Shown here one piece after another: positions 17,163 through 26,347 of a stretch of 64,000 nucleotides of DNA. A program made the translations under genes and the position numbers. Every line of letters starts with the position of its first letter. The stretch's first letter is position 1. The notes under the pieces are model-generated. The model did not search any database. It was not told the DNA's origin and saw only the letters and a program-made list of their open reading frames with translations. The stretch is from a virus. The stretch is taken from IMG/VR virus record IMGVR_UViG_3300017528_000567, positions 62,001 through 126,000 of that record. The stretch is one strand, 5' to 3'.

Positions 17163-20100
17163 TCACAAGGTCGCTAGCTTGGTTTGGTTATCGAGGAGCT
17201 GCTTTTGCGTCTTCGCAATCTCTTGGCTGAGAGTGTCGATCTGCTTCTGTAAATCCACGCCAATCACAGTCGCCTTCGTATCACGCTGCTTGATAAGCTG
17301 GTCACGTGTCGCAGTCAGTCGGGCGATGCTGGCCTTGTCCTGACTAATCTGCGTCGACAGGTTCCGCTTTGCAGAGTCCCCCCGAAGGTCCTTGCTGAAG
17401 TCACTCCACGCCTTACTGAGATTGTTCACGTTGCTTTCGGCGGATCCGACGGCGGCATTTGCATCGCCGAGCATGAATCGATTGGGCGCAGAGAACGGCG
17501 GCGCCAACTCTGACGGCGGACTCGTACTTGCCGCGTTCGGGCTAACATGCCGTTTGGGGGTCGGCCTGGGCACCAGGTCCGCCGCATCCTGCATCGGCAG
17601 CTTGTCGCCACGAATGGCGCTCTCGAACAGCTGGTGTGCATCATCCAGGGTCGAGTACAGCTTCAGCAAGAAGTCCTCCACCTTGTTTACCACCTCACTG
17701 TTAGTCTTCGTAAAAATCGAGTTCGAGCTCCCAGAATACTGCGCTCGCTGTTCTTCTAACTTGAACTGCGCCTGCGTCTTCTTGGTTTGCAACTCACTCC
17801 AAAGAGTCCAGGCTTCATTGAGCATCTGAGTGACGGCTTCGTCGACCCGACTCTCACTCTGCTGTTGTTCGAGTTCCTTGATGCGTGCATCCACCTTTGC
17901 CAGCTCAGCCTCAAGCTGCACGACCTCCCTTGCGAGCGCCGCCGTGGCCCCGGTCTGTATCGGTCCACCGCGATCAACCAGGGGAGAATTCGCTGGTAGC
18001 GTCGACGAATCTTCCGCAGCGTCGCCCGTGAGTACTTTCACCTGATAGTCAAGGGACATGAATGCCAGGTCAGCCCGCCCCGTGAGACACACACAATCCC
18101 CATCCTGTTGTCGGCCCGCAGCATCTTGCACGGCCATCTCTGCCAAGGTCAGAGCACGTGATAGCTGAGTCGCTTCAACAGATGGCTCGATCCCCCGCTG
18201 CTCTTGAGAGCCCAAAGTCGCGGTTCCCACCCCTTCATCGTCGACCCCGACAAACTCCGGAGCCTTCGTGTTGGGGCTCGACTCTGAGCCCACCATAACC
18301 GCAGCGGTTTGCCCCTCTTCGGGCGTCATCGTGGCCAGGGTAGCGGCGGGATCTGCGTAGCCCGTCGCGATGCTCGTGAGCCCCTGCGATTGAACTGTCA
18401 GCATGCCACTCAGATCGGCGGCTACAGCGAGTTGTACGCCAACCGTCGCCTTGTCCTGGCTGTTGACGATGAGTCGCCCATCTCGCAAGGACACGCCGCG
18501 GCCGTACTGGAAGTGACCGATCAACTCGAACCCACGCTCATCACTCACCGGGCGGATCATAGACATCGGATTCGCCGCAGCCTTGTCTACGGTTGCCGGA
18601 TCGGGCGCCGGGGTCACATGCAGATTCTCTGTGTGCACCATCAAAAGCTGTTTGATCACTTTGCCCGCGTCATGGGCATAGACATAGACACCAGCCGAGT
18701 TGAGCCCGTACTGATACGTATTCGAGAGGTGCTTGCCCTGCAGAACGGCGTTGCGATTGACGGTAAACCGATCGGTTAGCTTGAAATCGTAGACCTCCTG
18801 ACGCTGCCTCGTAATCTCCCGCAACTGCTTGGAGACCTGGGGGTTTGCCAACTGCGCATCCCTCTGGCCGGCATACTTGTGAATATCGGAGGTCGCAAAC
18901 GGCCGTGTGTACGCGAGCACGATATTCGGATAGCCCACGATTCTGCCGGTCTTTGGGTGCCGTAAAATCAGCGGCTCGGCTGGGTTCTCTGCCCCGGACT
19001 TGCCCTCAAAAAGAGCTTGATTCGCCGGCATCTCAAGAGCGTTACCCATCTTGAGCTCGAACACCCCCTTCTCAGACAACTGCTTCGAGGTAAATCGAGC
19101 GGCTTTAGGGGCGCCGTCCTTGCTCGGAGCAGGCGGGTCCACGGGGCTAGTCAGCGTCAAGTCAGCTATGCCCCTAGGCGGGACAAACTTTGACCTTCTA
19201 CTGGTCAGCTGCAGCGACGTAGTGCACCGTCCGCCAAACGCGAAGCTGTGGCTAATTCCAGTGACGTACCAAAGCTGGTCCTTCGGGGCGAGGTAGATAG
19301 GGAACCCCAAGCGGAGCTCGGGGCGCATCGGGATCGTGACGCTACCCCGGTGCCTCTTAGAGTTGATCCGATCCAGCATGTCCAGCCCGTGGAAAAACAT
19401 CTGGGTCGGGTCGGACATGAACTCAGAGTTGTACGGATGAGTTCGCCACCCGTACTTGCGCAACAGGTGAAAATCAGTCACTGACGTGAACGGCGTTGCC
19501 TCATGGGGGATCCCCGGGTCTTGCGTACCGCCGTAGTTACCCTGCATCGTAATCTGAGTGACCACCTCGGACTCAGAGTCGGAGAAATCCCAATCAATGA
19601 TGTCGATGTCCTGAATCCAGGAAGTGGGCTTGTTGCCAAGGACGTCGAGGTTGTAGAAGGGCGGCTTGAAAACGATGTCGCCGGTCACATCCATGTAGAA
19701 CTCAAACCCGATCGCGTCTTTGGCGTCGTTGGCGATCTCCAGTTTCGTCCGGTACTCGGACTGCCAGATGCCCACTCCGATGTTCTGATATACAATTTTG
19801 TACGCAGCGACCTTGTCGCTCGCTGGGTCATAGGACATTTGTCCTGCATCCGGCCCACCGTTAGCGTTACGGACAGCAGTCGACGCCATCGAGCCGGTAA
19901 CGGTGGGTGTCGGCTGCTTCGAGTACTCTTGCCAAAGCGTATCACCACGAACGGCGACCCCAGCCGCCCCGTACAGCACAAGGTTGTTACGCATCTTCGC
20001 AAAGCGCTTCTCCCAGTACAGCGTGATGTCTGTCATGGTGGAGTTGAAGACGTCCTTCTGCGTGCCCTCACGGAGCAGAGCGTTCATCGATCCGGTGGCG

Positions 20101-20675
20101 TTCACGATGTCGCCGAAAGACTGACTCGCAAGCGTGAAAATCATGTCGTAGGGGTTCACTTGCGTAAACACGTTGCCGGTAACGCCCCTCCCCTGTTGCC
20201 CTGAAGGCGCAGCAAAAGCCGCGTTGATGTTGAGCTTGCACAGCTCCCACCACTTCAGAATATCGGCACAGTGGAGGCTGACAGTGTGCTCGCCGCTTGA
20301 GTAACTTTCGGAAACCTCAGTCACGAGCCCCCAGAAGATGGGGTAGTACTGTGGTAAGCCCTCGACCAAGTAGTACCCCTTGGCGTAGATCTCGACCTCC
20401 ATCATCGGCGTGATGATCGGGTTGCCGTCAAAATAGAAGTCGTCGATCGAGTGCCGCGGAATGGACATCGAAACGTTGGCGCTCCCCGGGCAACTATCGA
20501 CGCTCAGATCTGTCTGAATCGCTGTGATGTACTTGTTGAGGTCGAAGCGTTTGGCGCATTGCGGACAGCCCACAACGTCGCCCTCGCCGTTGATGTAGAC
20601 GATGGCATCCGGAGCCGTCGCCACGGTGGGCCGTGCGTTCGGCTGAAATGTCCCTTGAAATGGTCCGCGTGCCAT
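17163..20675 (-). CDS. Baseplate hub protein (gp27/gpD-like) with a C-terminal coiled coil
   Basis: The protein has 1170 aa. The first 480 residues carry hub features: LSVDSCPGSANVSMSIPRH (strand-rich start), MMEVEIYAKGYY, YYPIFWGLVTEVSESYSSG and LWYVTGISHSFAFGGRCTTS. This is the usual pattern of late-control D/gp27 hubs that dock the spike. A CPQCAKRF pair lies near residue 37. The second half is different: long coiled-coil segments (LARKDRIKELEQ-type heptads around residues 880-960) and a terminal helical segment after residue 1100. Hubs of other phages are usually 350-450 aa, so the C-terminal 700 residues are an extension, perhaps toward the tape measure. It is followed by the spike with one base between stop and start. 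Confidence 0.8.
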   Translation of the reverse strand: MARGPFQGTFQPNARPTVATAPDAIVYINGEGDVVGCPQCAKRFDLNKYITAIQTDLSVDSCPGSANVSMSIPRHSIDDFYFDGNPIITPMMEVEIYAKGYYLVEGLPQYYPIFWGLVTEVSESYSSGEHTVSLHCADILKWWELCKLNINAAFAAPSGQQGRGVTGNVFTQVNPYDMIFTLASQSFGDIVNATGSMNALLREGTQKDVFNSTMTDITLYWEKRFAKMRNNLVLYGAAGVAVRGDTLWQEYSKQPTPTVTGSMASTAVRNANGGPDAGQMSYDPASDKVAAYKIVYQNIGVGIWQSEYRTKLEIANDAKDAIGFEFYMDVTGDIVFKPPFYNLDVLGNKPTSWIQDIDIIDWDFSDSESEVVTQITMQGNYGGTQDPGIPHEATPFTSVTDFHLLRKYGWRTHPYNSEFMSDPTQMFFHGLDMLDRINSKRHRGSVTIPMRPELRLGFPIYLAPKDQLWYVTGISHSFAFGGRCTTSLQLTSRRSKFVPPRGIADLTLTSPVDPPAPSKDGAPKAARFTSKQLSEKGVFELKMGNALEMPANQALFEGKSGAENPAEPLILRHPKTGRIVGYPNIVLAYTRPFATSDIHKYAGQRDAQLANPQVSKQLREITRQRQEVYDFKLTDRFTVNRNAVLQGKHLSNTYQYGLNSAGVYVYAHDAGKVIKQLLMVHTENLHVTPAPDPATVDKAAANPMSMIRPVSDERGFELIGHFQYGRGVSLRDGRLIVNSQDKATVGVQLAVAADLSGMLTVQSQGLTSIATGYADPAATLATMTPEEGQTAAVMVGSESSPNTKAPEFVGVDDEGVGTATLGSQEQRGIEPSVEATQLSRALTLAEMAVQDAAGRQQDGDCVCLTGRADLAFMSLDYQVKVLTGDAAEDSSTLPANSPLVDRGGPIQTGATAALAREVVQLEAELAKVDARIKELEQQQSESRVDEAVTQMLNEAWTLWSELQTKKTQAQFKLEEQRAQYSGSSNSIFTKTNSEVVNKVEDFLLKLYSTLDDAHQLFESAIRGDKLPMQDAADLVPRPTPKRHVSPNAASTSPPSELAPPFSAPNRFMLGDANAAVGSAESNVNNLSKAWSDFSKDLRGDSAKRNLSTQISQDKASIARLTATRDQLIKQRDTKATVIGVDLQKQIDTLSQEIAKTQKQLLDNQTKLATL

Positions 20676-20684
20676 ATTGTCCGC

Positions 20685-22397
20685 CTAGACGACTGCCGTC
20701 GCACCTTCCGGCAAGGCCCCAGGAGTCCGGCGCTCCGTTGCACCTTCCGGTAACGGCACGTTTGGGTTTGGTTGAGGGTAATCACCACCGGAGAAAGGTG
20801 AGCCGGGAGCTCCAACCGGTTCCGACGGCGGAAGGTTCAAGCCGTATGAGAACGTGTATTGAGGGTCGTCCAAATGGTCGAGCAAGTACCAAGCACGAAC
20901 GGTGAACGAGAAAGTGTACTCAAGTGTGAACGGTGCCCCATCGGATTCTGACAGGTTGAGATTGTCGAAAGAGCCGATGTACAGGATCTCGTCATAGTAC
21001 AGATACACCGAGCCAACCACCGACAGATTCTTGGCTCCCGAAGTCGTAGCCACCAGCGGGTCATCGAACCAGACACCGCCGTTATTCTTGTAGATCAGGA
21101 ACAGCGACAACAGGTTCTGATAGCTAGTCGAGAACTGACGCGCGGTCCGACTCAGACCCATGGCGGCGTGATTGCTGGCGTCCATCGAATAGTACGCCGC
21201 GATCTTGCCCGAGCCCTCGATCTTGTCCTGGTTCTCGCCCCAATGCTCGATGATCGGGCCGTTGCGGCCCCAGTTCCCACTTGAAATGACTTTCTCCGCC
21301 GACACCCGGAAAGACTGTGGGTTCACTAAGAGGCGCAACGGCGGGGTCCTAGCCATCTGTTCCAACTGGTCACGCATCCGCTTGATCGAGCTCTCCTGAG
21401 CCGCCGCAAACGCCTTGCCTAGATTGGTCTGATTGAGGTCCCGGTCAGCCACCTGAGCGATCGTCTTAGTTGCCTTATCTTTGTTGGCGGCCCCTTCCGA
21501 CTTCCACTTGGTTGCTGGCAAAGCTGTGTCGGCGAGCGGGATCGGTAGACCGGCTTGGACTTCAGGGCGAGCGCCCGTCCTAGCCTGTGCCTTGGTAATT
21601 CCCGGGTGATATTCAAAGTGCCCGTAGTCCGCGATCTTCGAGAACGTCCCACCCCAGATCAAGCCGATGCTCTGACCAAGAGCCCCGACAACTCGCCAGT
21701 GTTCTATCCCTTTCGGCCACGTCGGGTCACCCGCCCGCGGATCCGGCCCTGGCGATATCATCGCAACATCAAAGGCAAGGCCGAAGTTGTGCCAAGATTC
21801 TCCACCCTTCGTCCCTGTTACGATGTTGCCGGGAGCCGTACGGCCCTGGGCATACAACCCATCCTGGTACTCAATGCTGCGAAAGCCTTGAACGACAACA
21901 AGATTGATGCCTTGTTGCGCCGCTAGTTCGATGAGCTTTTGAATCAGCGGCTGAATGCTTGGATGCAGCTCATTCGTAAGGGCCGCACTCTTCGCAAACA
22001 CCCCGCGAGCAGGTGTGAAAACAGAGGTGTCCGGGCCAGTCGACACGAAGGCCGGATCATTCACAGCGTTGCCCTGGACCTCCTCGACCTGAGCAGCTGC
22101 TATCACCTCCGCGCTGTCTGTCACCGGTCCATACGAGGCCGACTGCAGAGAAGCCGATCGGTCCAGGACTCTCGCAGTAACGAATGATGGTGGCGGGAGA
22201 ATGCCTACAGCGAAGATCTTTGTCTTTCGCGGGGATAGAGGGGTAACGCTGGTGAGCGGAATGAACTTGCCGTCCATAGGCTCAGTCTCTGTCTCGAGAG
22301 CCTGATAGAACGACAGCATTTGGTAGACGGACGGCTGGTATAGGTCCGCCTGTCGCTCAATTTGCCGGTATACTGGCTCGTCTTTGTTAAAAGCCAT
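20685..22397 (-). CDS. Hub/tube-initiator component fused to an M15 (CwlK/VanY-type) peptidase
   Basis: The protein has 570 aa. The ATG at 22397 has GGGAG six bases upstream and overlaps the previous gene by 11 bases; a longer frame to 22490 is less likely. Residues 140-265 match the L-alanyl-D-glutamate/D-Ala peptidase family: GFRSIEYQDGLYAQGRT, then SWHNFGLAFDV (zinc ligands H203 and D210), then DYGHFEYHPG (H260). The C-terminal half (LRLLVNPQSFRVSAEKVI, IIEHWGENQDKIEGSGKIAA) is paralogous to the next protein upstream and to XkdP-like tail proteins. So a peptidoglycan hydrolase is built into a baseplate part, presumably to open the wall during injection. Confidence 0.85.
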   Translation of the reverse strand: MAFNKDEPVYRQIERQADLYQPSVYQMLSFYQALETETEPMDGKFIPLTSVTPLSPRKTKIFAVGILPPPSFVTARVLDRSASLQSASYGPVTDSAEVIAAAQVEEVQGNAVNDPAFVSTGPDTSVFTPARGVFAKSAALTNELHPSIQPLIQKLIELAAQQGINLVVVQGFRSIEYQDGLYAQGRTAPGNIVTGTKGGESWHNFGLAFDVAMISPGPDPRAGDPTWPKGIEHWRVVGALGQSIGLIWGGTFSKIADYGHFEYHPGITKAQARTGARPEVQAGLPIPLADTALPATKWKSEGAANKDKATKTIAQVADRDLNQTNLGKAFAAAQESSIKRMRDQLEQMARTPPLRLLVNPQSFRVSAEKVISSGNWGRNGPIIEHWGENQDKIEGSGKIAAYYSMDASNHAAMGLSRTARQFSTSYQNLLSLFLIYKNNGGVWFDDPLVATTSGAKNLSVVGSVYLYYDEILYIGSFDNLNLSESDGAPFTLEYTFSFTVRAWYLLDHLDDPQYTFSYGLNLPPSEPVGAPGSPFSGGDYPQPNPNVPLPEGATERRTPGALPEGATAVV

Positions 22398-23070
22398 CAG
22401 TAGCTCCCGGGTCCCGGCCCACCGTTCTGTGAGGATCGGCTGGCACAGGCCCACGTCCAGCAACCCCGCGAGCCGCTGGATTGACGCCAAGCCCCGGCAC
22501 CTTCAACAGCTCCTCCTCGACTTTGAACTGCCACGAGATCTTGAACGTAAACGGTTGGTCATCCGTCTCGCTCGTCTCGAAACTGGTGAAGTGCCCAAGG
22601 TAGGTGCCACGGTCAAACATCAGCATGACCTGACCTTGGAGAACGATGTTCCCGTAGGGGTCGAATACACTGCCGTTGCACCTATACAGATCGTGCAAGT
22701 CCCGGTAGCGATCCCACGCGATCGTCTTGTGCCGCAACACCGAGGACAGCCCCGTGTAGAGGTTCATGAAGGCACCGGTGGATCCGTCACCCGAGATATC
22801 AGTGAGGTCATCACCCCAGTGCTGTTCAACGAAGCCGCCCCGCGTCTGCATACGTTCGACCTTCTTTAGGTGATTCTCGGAATAGGAATCCGGGTTCACA
22901 TGCATCACCAGAGCGTGCGGCAGTAGAGCTTTTCGGTTATTGAAAGGACTCGTGAGCTGAAACGCCATCGGGATAAACGAGCGGCGACTATCCAGCCCGT
23001 GTCGATACGCTGGCGCTCCTGGCGCCGCTAGCTTGGTGAAATCCGGGTTTGCTGATGGAATGTGCGGCAT
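22387..23070 (-). CDS. XkdP-like contractile-tail hub/tube-initiator protein
   Basis: The protein has 227 aa. The start is ATG with GTGAGG five to seven bases upstream. The core is HALVMHVNPDSYSENHLKKV, RGGFVEQHWGDDLTDISGDG and QPFTFKISWQFKVEEE. The order VNP..Y, then Q/GG..EHWG, then I.G.G is that of the N-terminal domain of PBSX XkdP and its relatives in other contractile systems, which lies between tape measure and hub. LysM repeats, common in XkdP, are absent. The C-terminal half of the M15-fusion protein next to it repeats the same layout, so the two may form a mixed ring. Confidence 0.75.
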   Translation of the reverse strand: MPHIPSANPDFTKLAAPGAPAYRHGLDSRRSFIPMAFQLTSPFNNRKALLPHALVMHVNPDSYSENHLKKVERMQTRGGFVEQHWGDDLTDISGDGSTGAFMNLYTGLSSVLRHKTIAWDRYRDLHDLYRCNGSVFDPYGNIVLQGQVMLMFDRGTYLGHFTSFETSETDDQPFTFKISWQFKVEEELLKVPGLGVNPAARGVAGRGPVPADPHRTVGRDPGATDGF

Positions 23071-23077
23071 CTAGACC

Positions 23078-26000
23078 TCACCGCAGACGCTTGTTCCGGT
23101 CGTGAGCCGCGGCCCCCTCGACAACACGGGCTTCAATGAACCGCTTAAGATCGCCCTTGAGCTCGAGCTCCACTTTCACACCGCCACCACCGCCCCCACG
23201 AGATCCAGCAGGAACGATTGTCTCGCCGCGCCCAACAGACGCCCAGCCTTCTCCAGCCGCGGCTGACGGAAAGCCATTGATCTGGGCCATCCCGTTCCTA
23301 ATCCCCATCACGGTCCCGCCCATCGCGTGTGGCGCCGCCGCGTCCGAGACTAGACTATTGAGCGCGGTCTCAGGCGTCTTACCACCGGTCATCGATTGCG
23401 CGATTGCCGCAGGAGAAACACCGCTGCCAATCGCACCTGCGACAGTGGAGCGGTTCAAACCGGAGTACATGTAATATTCAAACAACGCCTTGGCTGTACC
23501 CTCGTAGACAGAGTCCGCCATCGAGTCCTTGAGAGGCCCCGCAACCGTGGCCGCGGATAGCTTGATGCCATCGCCTGTAACCGCACGTTGCAGTTCCTTC
23601 ACGCTATCGGTCGTAGCTTGCTGACTGGTTTCCGATGCTGCGGCCTCAGTTGCCGCTACCGGCGGCTTAGCCGTCTCTGTTCCCTTAGCCTCTGGCGTCC
23701 CCGGTGCTGGAGCCGCTGACTTCTTAACAGGGACCGCCTTGTCGAGCGCCGCCTGCATCTTGATCAGGTGCTCGGTAAGACGGTCGACACCGCTATTCTG
23801 AGCTTCATACTTCATCGTCTTCTCATCGAATTTGTCGAAGGAAAGGACCGGCTCTAGTTCCTTGAGGCGCTTTCGAATTTCGTCCAGCTTCTTAGGGTCT
23901 CTCTCATTACTCAGCTGCTCCTTGAGGCCCTTAGACTCAGCAACCGCCGCATTGACCCTATCAATCAAACCCTTGCCCACTTTTTCAACCATCTTGGCGC
24001 CCATCTCAGCAGGCGTCCCGCCACCCATCAGGGCATCTTCCAACCCCGGGATATTGGCGGTCGAGGCCGCTACCTTAGCGTAAGCAAGATGCGACTTTTC
24101 GCCCATGGAGAACTTGGCAAACCAGTTCATGATCGCGCCCCAGATATCGTGCAAGATGTTCCAGATCTTCATCAACCATACATCGGTGACCTGCTGGATC
24201 TCGTCCATGATGCTAGTCTGTATTCTCTTAGTCGCCTGCTCGTGCGTCTCCACCTTATTGGCGTTCAGCATCTGCTCTTGCGTAGTCTGATCAAGACTCC
24301 TCATGTAGGCGTCGAAGCCGCCCTGTCCACGGAGCATCGCCGTAAGCTGCTTGACTACCTCTTCATGGTTCCCTTTGATGTTCATGCGCTCAACTTGCGC
24401 TTTTTGTTCTTCATTCAGGTTCCCTTGCTCAGCCGCTTTGATCAGTGCCTCCTGACCGATCATGGCGCCCTGTATCAGCTTTTTATAGCCCTGGATCTCC
24501 TTGTCGGAAGCGACACCCATGGACTCGATGTTGGCAAGCGCTAACCCTTGGAGATTTTCGAGACCCGTGTGGTTCTGCTTCTGCGAAATTGCCTGAAGCG
24601 TCGCGATCTTGGCTAGCGGGCCGAGTGCTCCCATCACCGATGCCTGGTCAAGCGCATCTTTGGACCCCAGCCTGGCCTGAAGATTCATCTGGTCTTCGAT
24701 CGCGCTGTTGAGCTTACCATTCAGCTTTTTATCGTTCTTGAGCTGCCACTGCGCGAGCTCCCGCGGGTCATTCTTCTTCATGATCTCAACAAGCGACGCG
24801 ATCTCGTTTTCAGTTGCCTCGCCGGGTCCGAGGGTTTCCCGGATGTTGTTTTTGATCGCCTCGAGCTTATCCCCCATATCCTTGTTCGCGATCTCGGTGC
24901 CCTCCGGGCCAGCCAACATCTGGAACTTTAGATTGTCGGTTATGCTGCCTTCGAACTTCTGGTTCAGCGTCTGCAAGAATTGGTTCATCTTGCGCGGATC
25001 CATCGTCTTACCCAGCACACCCATGATCTTTGTGACCTCAGCCAAGCGCAGCGTGAACAGTGACAAGTCAGACGAGAATGAGCGGACAATCCCGAAGAAC
25101 TTATTGGACTCCATCCCCGCCGCGTTCGCCCCGGCCCGAATACTCTCGAACCCAGCAGTAACCTCGTTGGCACTCATGCCGATATCGCCCATGAGCTGTC
25201 CCTGTAGCTGTCCGAGCTCGCCCAGTGAGACGCCAAACTGCCGCGAGTAGGCCACGGCCATCTTTATTGACTTCGCGTGCGCATCAGCATTCTCCTCGGC
25301 GGTGCCCATCTTTTTTCCTAGTGCATCGAGAGCCACCCCCTCCTTCGTGACGGCAGTCTGGAATCCGATAGCCGCATCCTTACTGATGTTCATGCTACTC
25401 ATGGCTTCCATGACCCCCTCTTGAGCACCGCGAAGGCTCTCCTCCATGTCTTTAGCGGCGTCCTCGGATCTCCCCATATTGCGAGCGAAATAGCCCGCGG
25501 TTCCGCTGCTAGCCAAGATCGCTTTGTTGTACTCTTTGACAGCCGCTTCAGCGTCGAGAATTATCTTGACGAAGCTCATCATGAACGAGCCGGCAACAGA
25601 CAAAATGGGACCGAGTGAGGTGAAGATGCTGGTTATCCCCCCGAGTACCTTCATGAGCTCGCCACCCCCCTTGGCGGCGCCCCCCATGATTTTGCTCCCC
25701 AGCCCCTTCTTCCCCATCATGTGGGAGCCCTTTTCACTGAGCGTCTTGCCTAGGCTCCCTGTCTTTAGGGCGGCTGTATGAAGGCCTATGAACGCCTTCG
25801 CCGCGCCCTTCATCATCCTTGGCGCGTCCTTACTTAGAAGGTCGTGCAACGGCTCGGCGTAATGTTCCCCCGCCTCCTCAGCGCCAGCGTTGATTGCTTT
25901 CCAATCGAACCCTGGGGTTTCCTCAAGCTCTTTGAGCTTCCCTCCTGTCTCGTGACGCTGCTTCTGCAGGTCCGAAACCTGTGTGGCGTCCTTCATCTTT

Positions 26001-26344
26001 TTTACGTTTGCCATCGCGTCCTTGCGCTCTTGGCTGCCACGCGGGGCCTTCTTTGCCTTTTCTACCTCCTCTCGATACTGATCCTTTCTTTGGTTCAGTG
26101 CCTTGTCCAAGGCCGACATCTGATCCTTGAGTTCTTTGATCCCTTTGTTTTTTGTCTTGAACCCGGTCACCGTCTTCATAAGACGACCGAAGCCCTTGTC
26201 GGACTTCTGAACCGTGGTCTGGATCTTCTTCATATTGCCCGTGATGCTGGCCTGAAGCTGCTTTATCCCGAGCATTGCCGGGCGCACGTCAGTTGTCAGG
26301 GTAAGAGTGAGCAACTCCTGGGTGCTGTTCATCTGACTGGCCAC
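23078..26344 (-). CDS. Tail tape measure protein
   Basis: The protein has 1088 aa, just after the chaperone-like genes and before the hub genes, the usual place. It is mostly helical. The N-terminal third is highly charged (KNKGIKELKDQMSALDKAL, KAKKAPRGSQERKDAMANV). One hydrophobic segment near residue 240 (SLGPILSVAGSFMMSFVKII) may enter the host membrane. The C-terminus shows the typical Gly-rich stretch (GWASVGRGETIVPAGSRGGG) followed by a basic tail. The start is GTG with GTAGGAA upstream. At about 1.5 angstrom per residue it predicts a tail near 160 nm; this is an estimate from family behaviour, not a measurement. Confidence 0.9.
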   Translation of the reverse strand: MASQMNSTQELLTLTLTTDVRPAMLGIKQLQASITGNMKKIQTTVQKSDKGFGRLMKTVTGFKTKNKGIKELKDQMSALDKALNQRKDQYREEVEKAKKAPRGSQERKDAMANVKKMKDATQVSDLQKQRHETGGKLKELEETPGFDWKAINAGAEEAGEHYAEPLHDLLSKDAPRMMKGAAKAFIGLHTAALKTGSLGKTLSEKGSHMMGKKGLGSKIMGGAAKGGGELMKVLGGITSIFTSLGPILSVAGSFMMSFVKIILDAEAAVKEYNKAILASSGTAGYFARNMGRSEDAAKDMEESLRGAQEGVMEAMSSMNISKDAAIGFQTAVTKEGVALDALGKKMGTAEENADAHAKSIKMAVAYSRQFGVSLGELGQLQGQLMGDIGMSANEVTAGFESIRAGANAAGMESNKFFGIVRSFSSDLSLFTLRLAEVTKIMGVLGKTMDPRKMNQFLQTLNQKFEGSITDNLKFQMLAGPEGTEIANKDMGDKLEAIKNNIRETLGPGEATENEIASLVEIMKKNDPRELAQWQLKNDKKLNGKLNSAIEDQMNLQARLGSKDALDQASVMGALGPLAKIATLQAISQKQNHTGLENLQGLALANIESMGVASDKEIQGYKKLIQGAMIGQEALIKAAEQGNLNEEQKAQVERMNIKGNHEEVVKQLTAMLRGQGGFDAYMRSLDQTTQEQMLNANKVETHEQATKRIQTSIMDEIQQVTDVWLMKIWNILHDIWGAIMNWFAKFSMGEKSHLAYAKVAASTANIPGLEDALMGGGTPAEMGAKMVEKVGKGLIDRVNAAVAESKGLKEQLSNERDPKKLDEIRKRLKELEPVLSFDKFDEKTMKYEAQNSGVDRLTEHLIKMQAALDKAVPVKKSAAPAPGTPEAKGTETAKPPVAATEAAASETSQQATTDSVKELQRAVTGDGIKLSAATVAGPLKDSMADSVYEGTAKALFEYYMYSGLNRSTVAGAIGSGVSPAAIAQSMTGGKTPETALNSLVSDAAAPHAMGGTVMGIRNGMAQINGFPSAAAGEGWASVGRGETIVPAGSRGGGGGGVKVELELKGDLKRFIEARVVEGAAAHDRNKRLR

Positions 26345-26347
26345 GGC

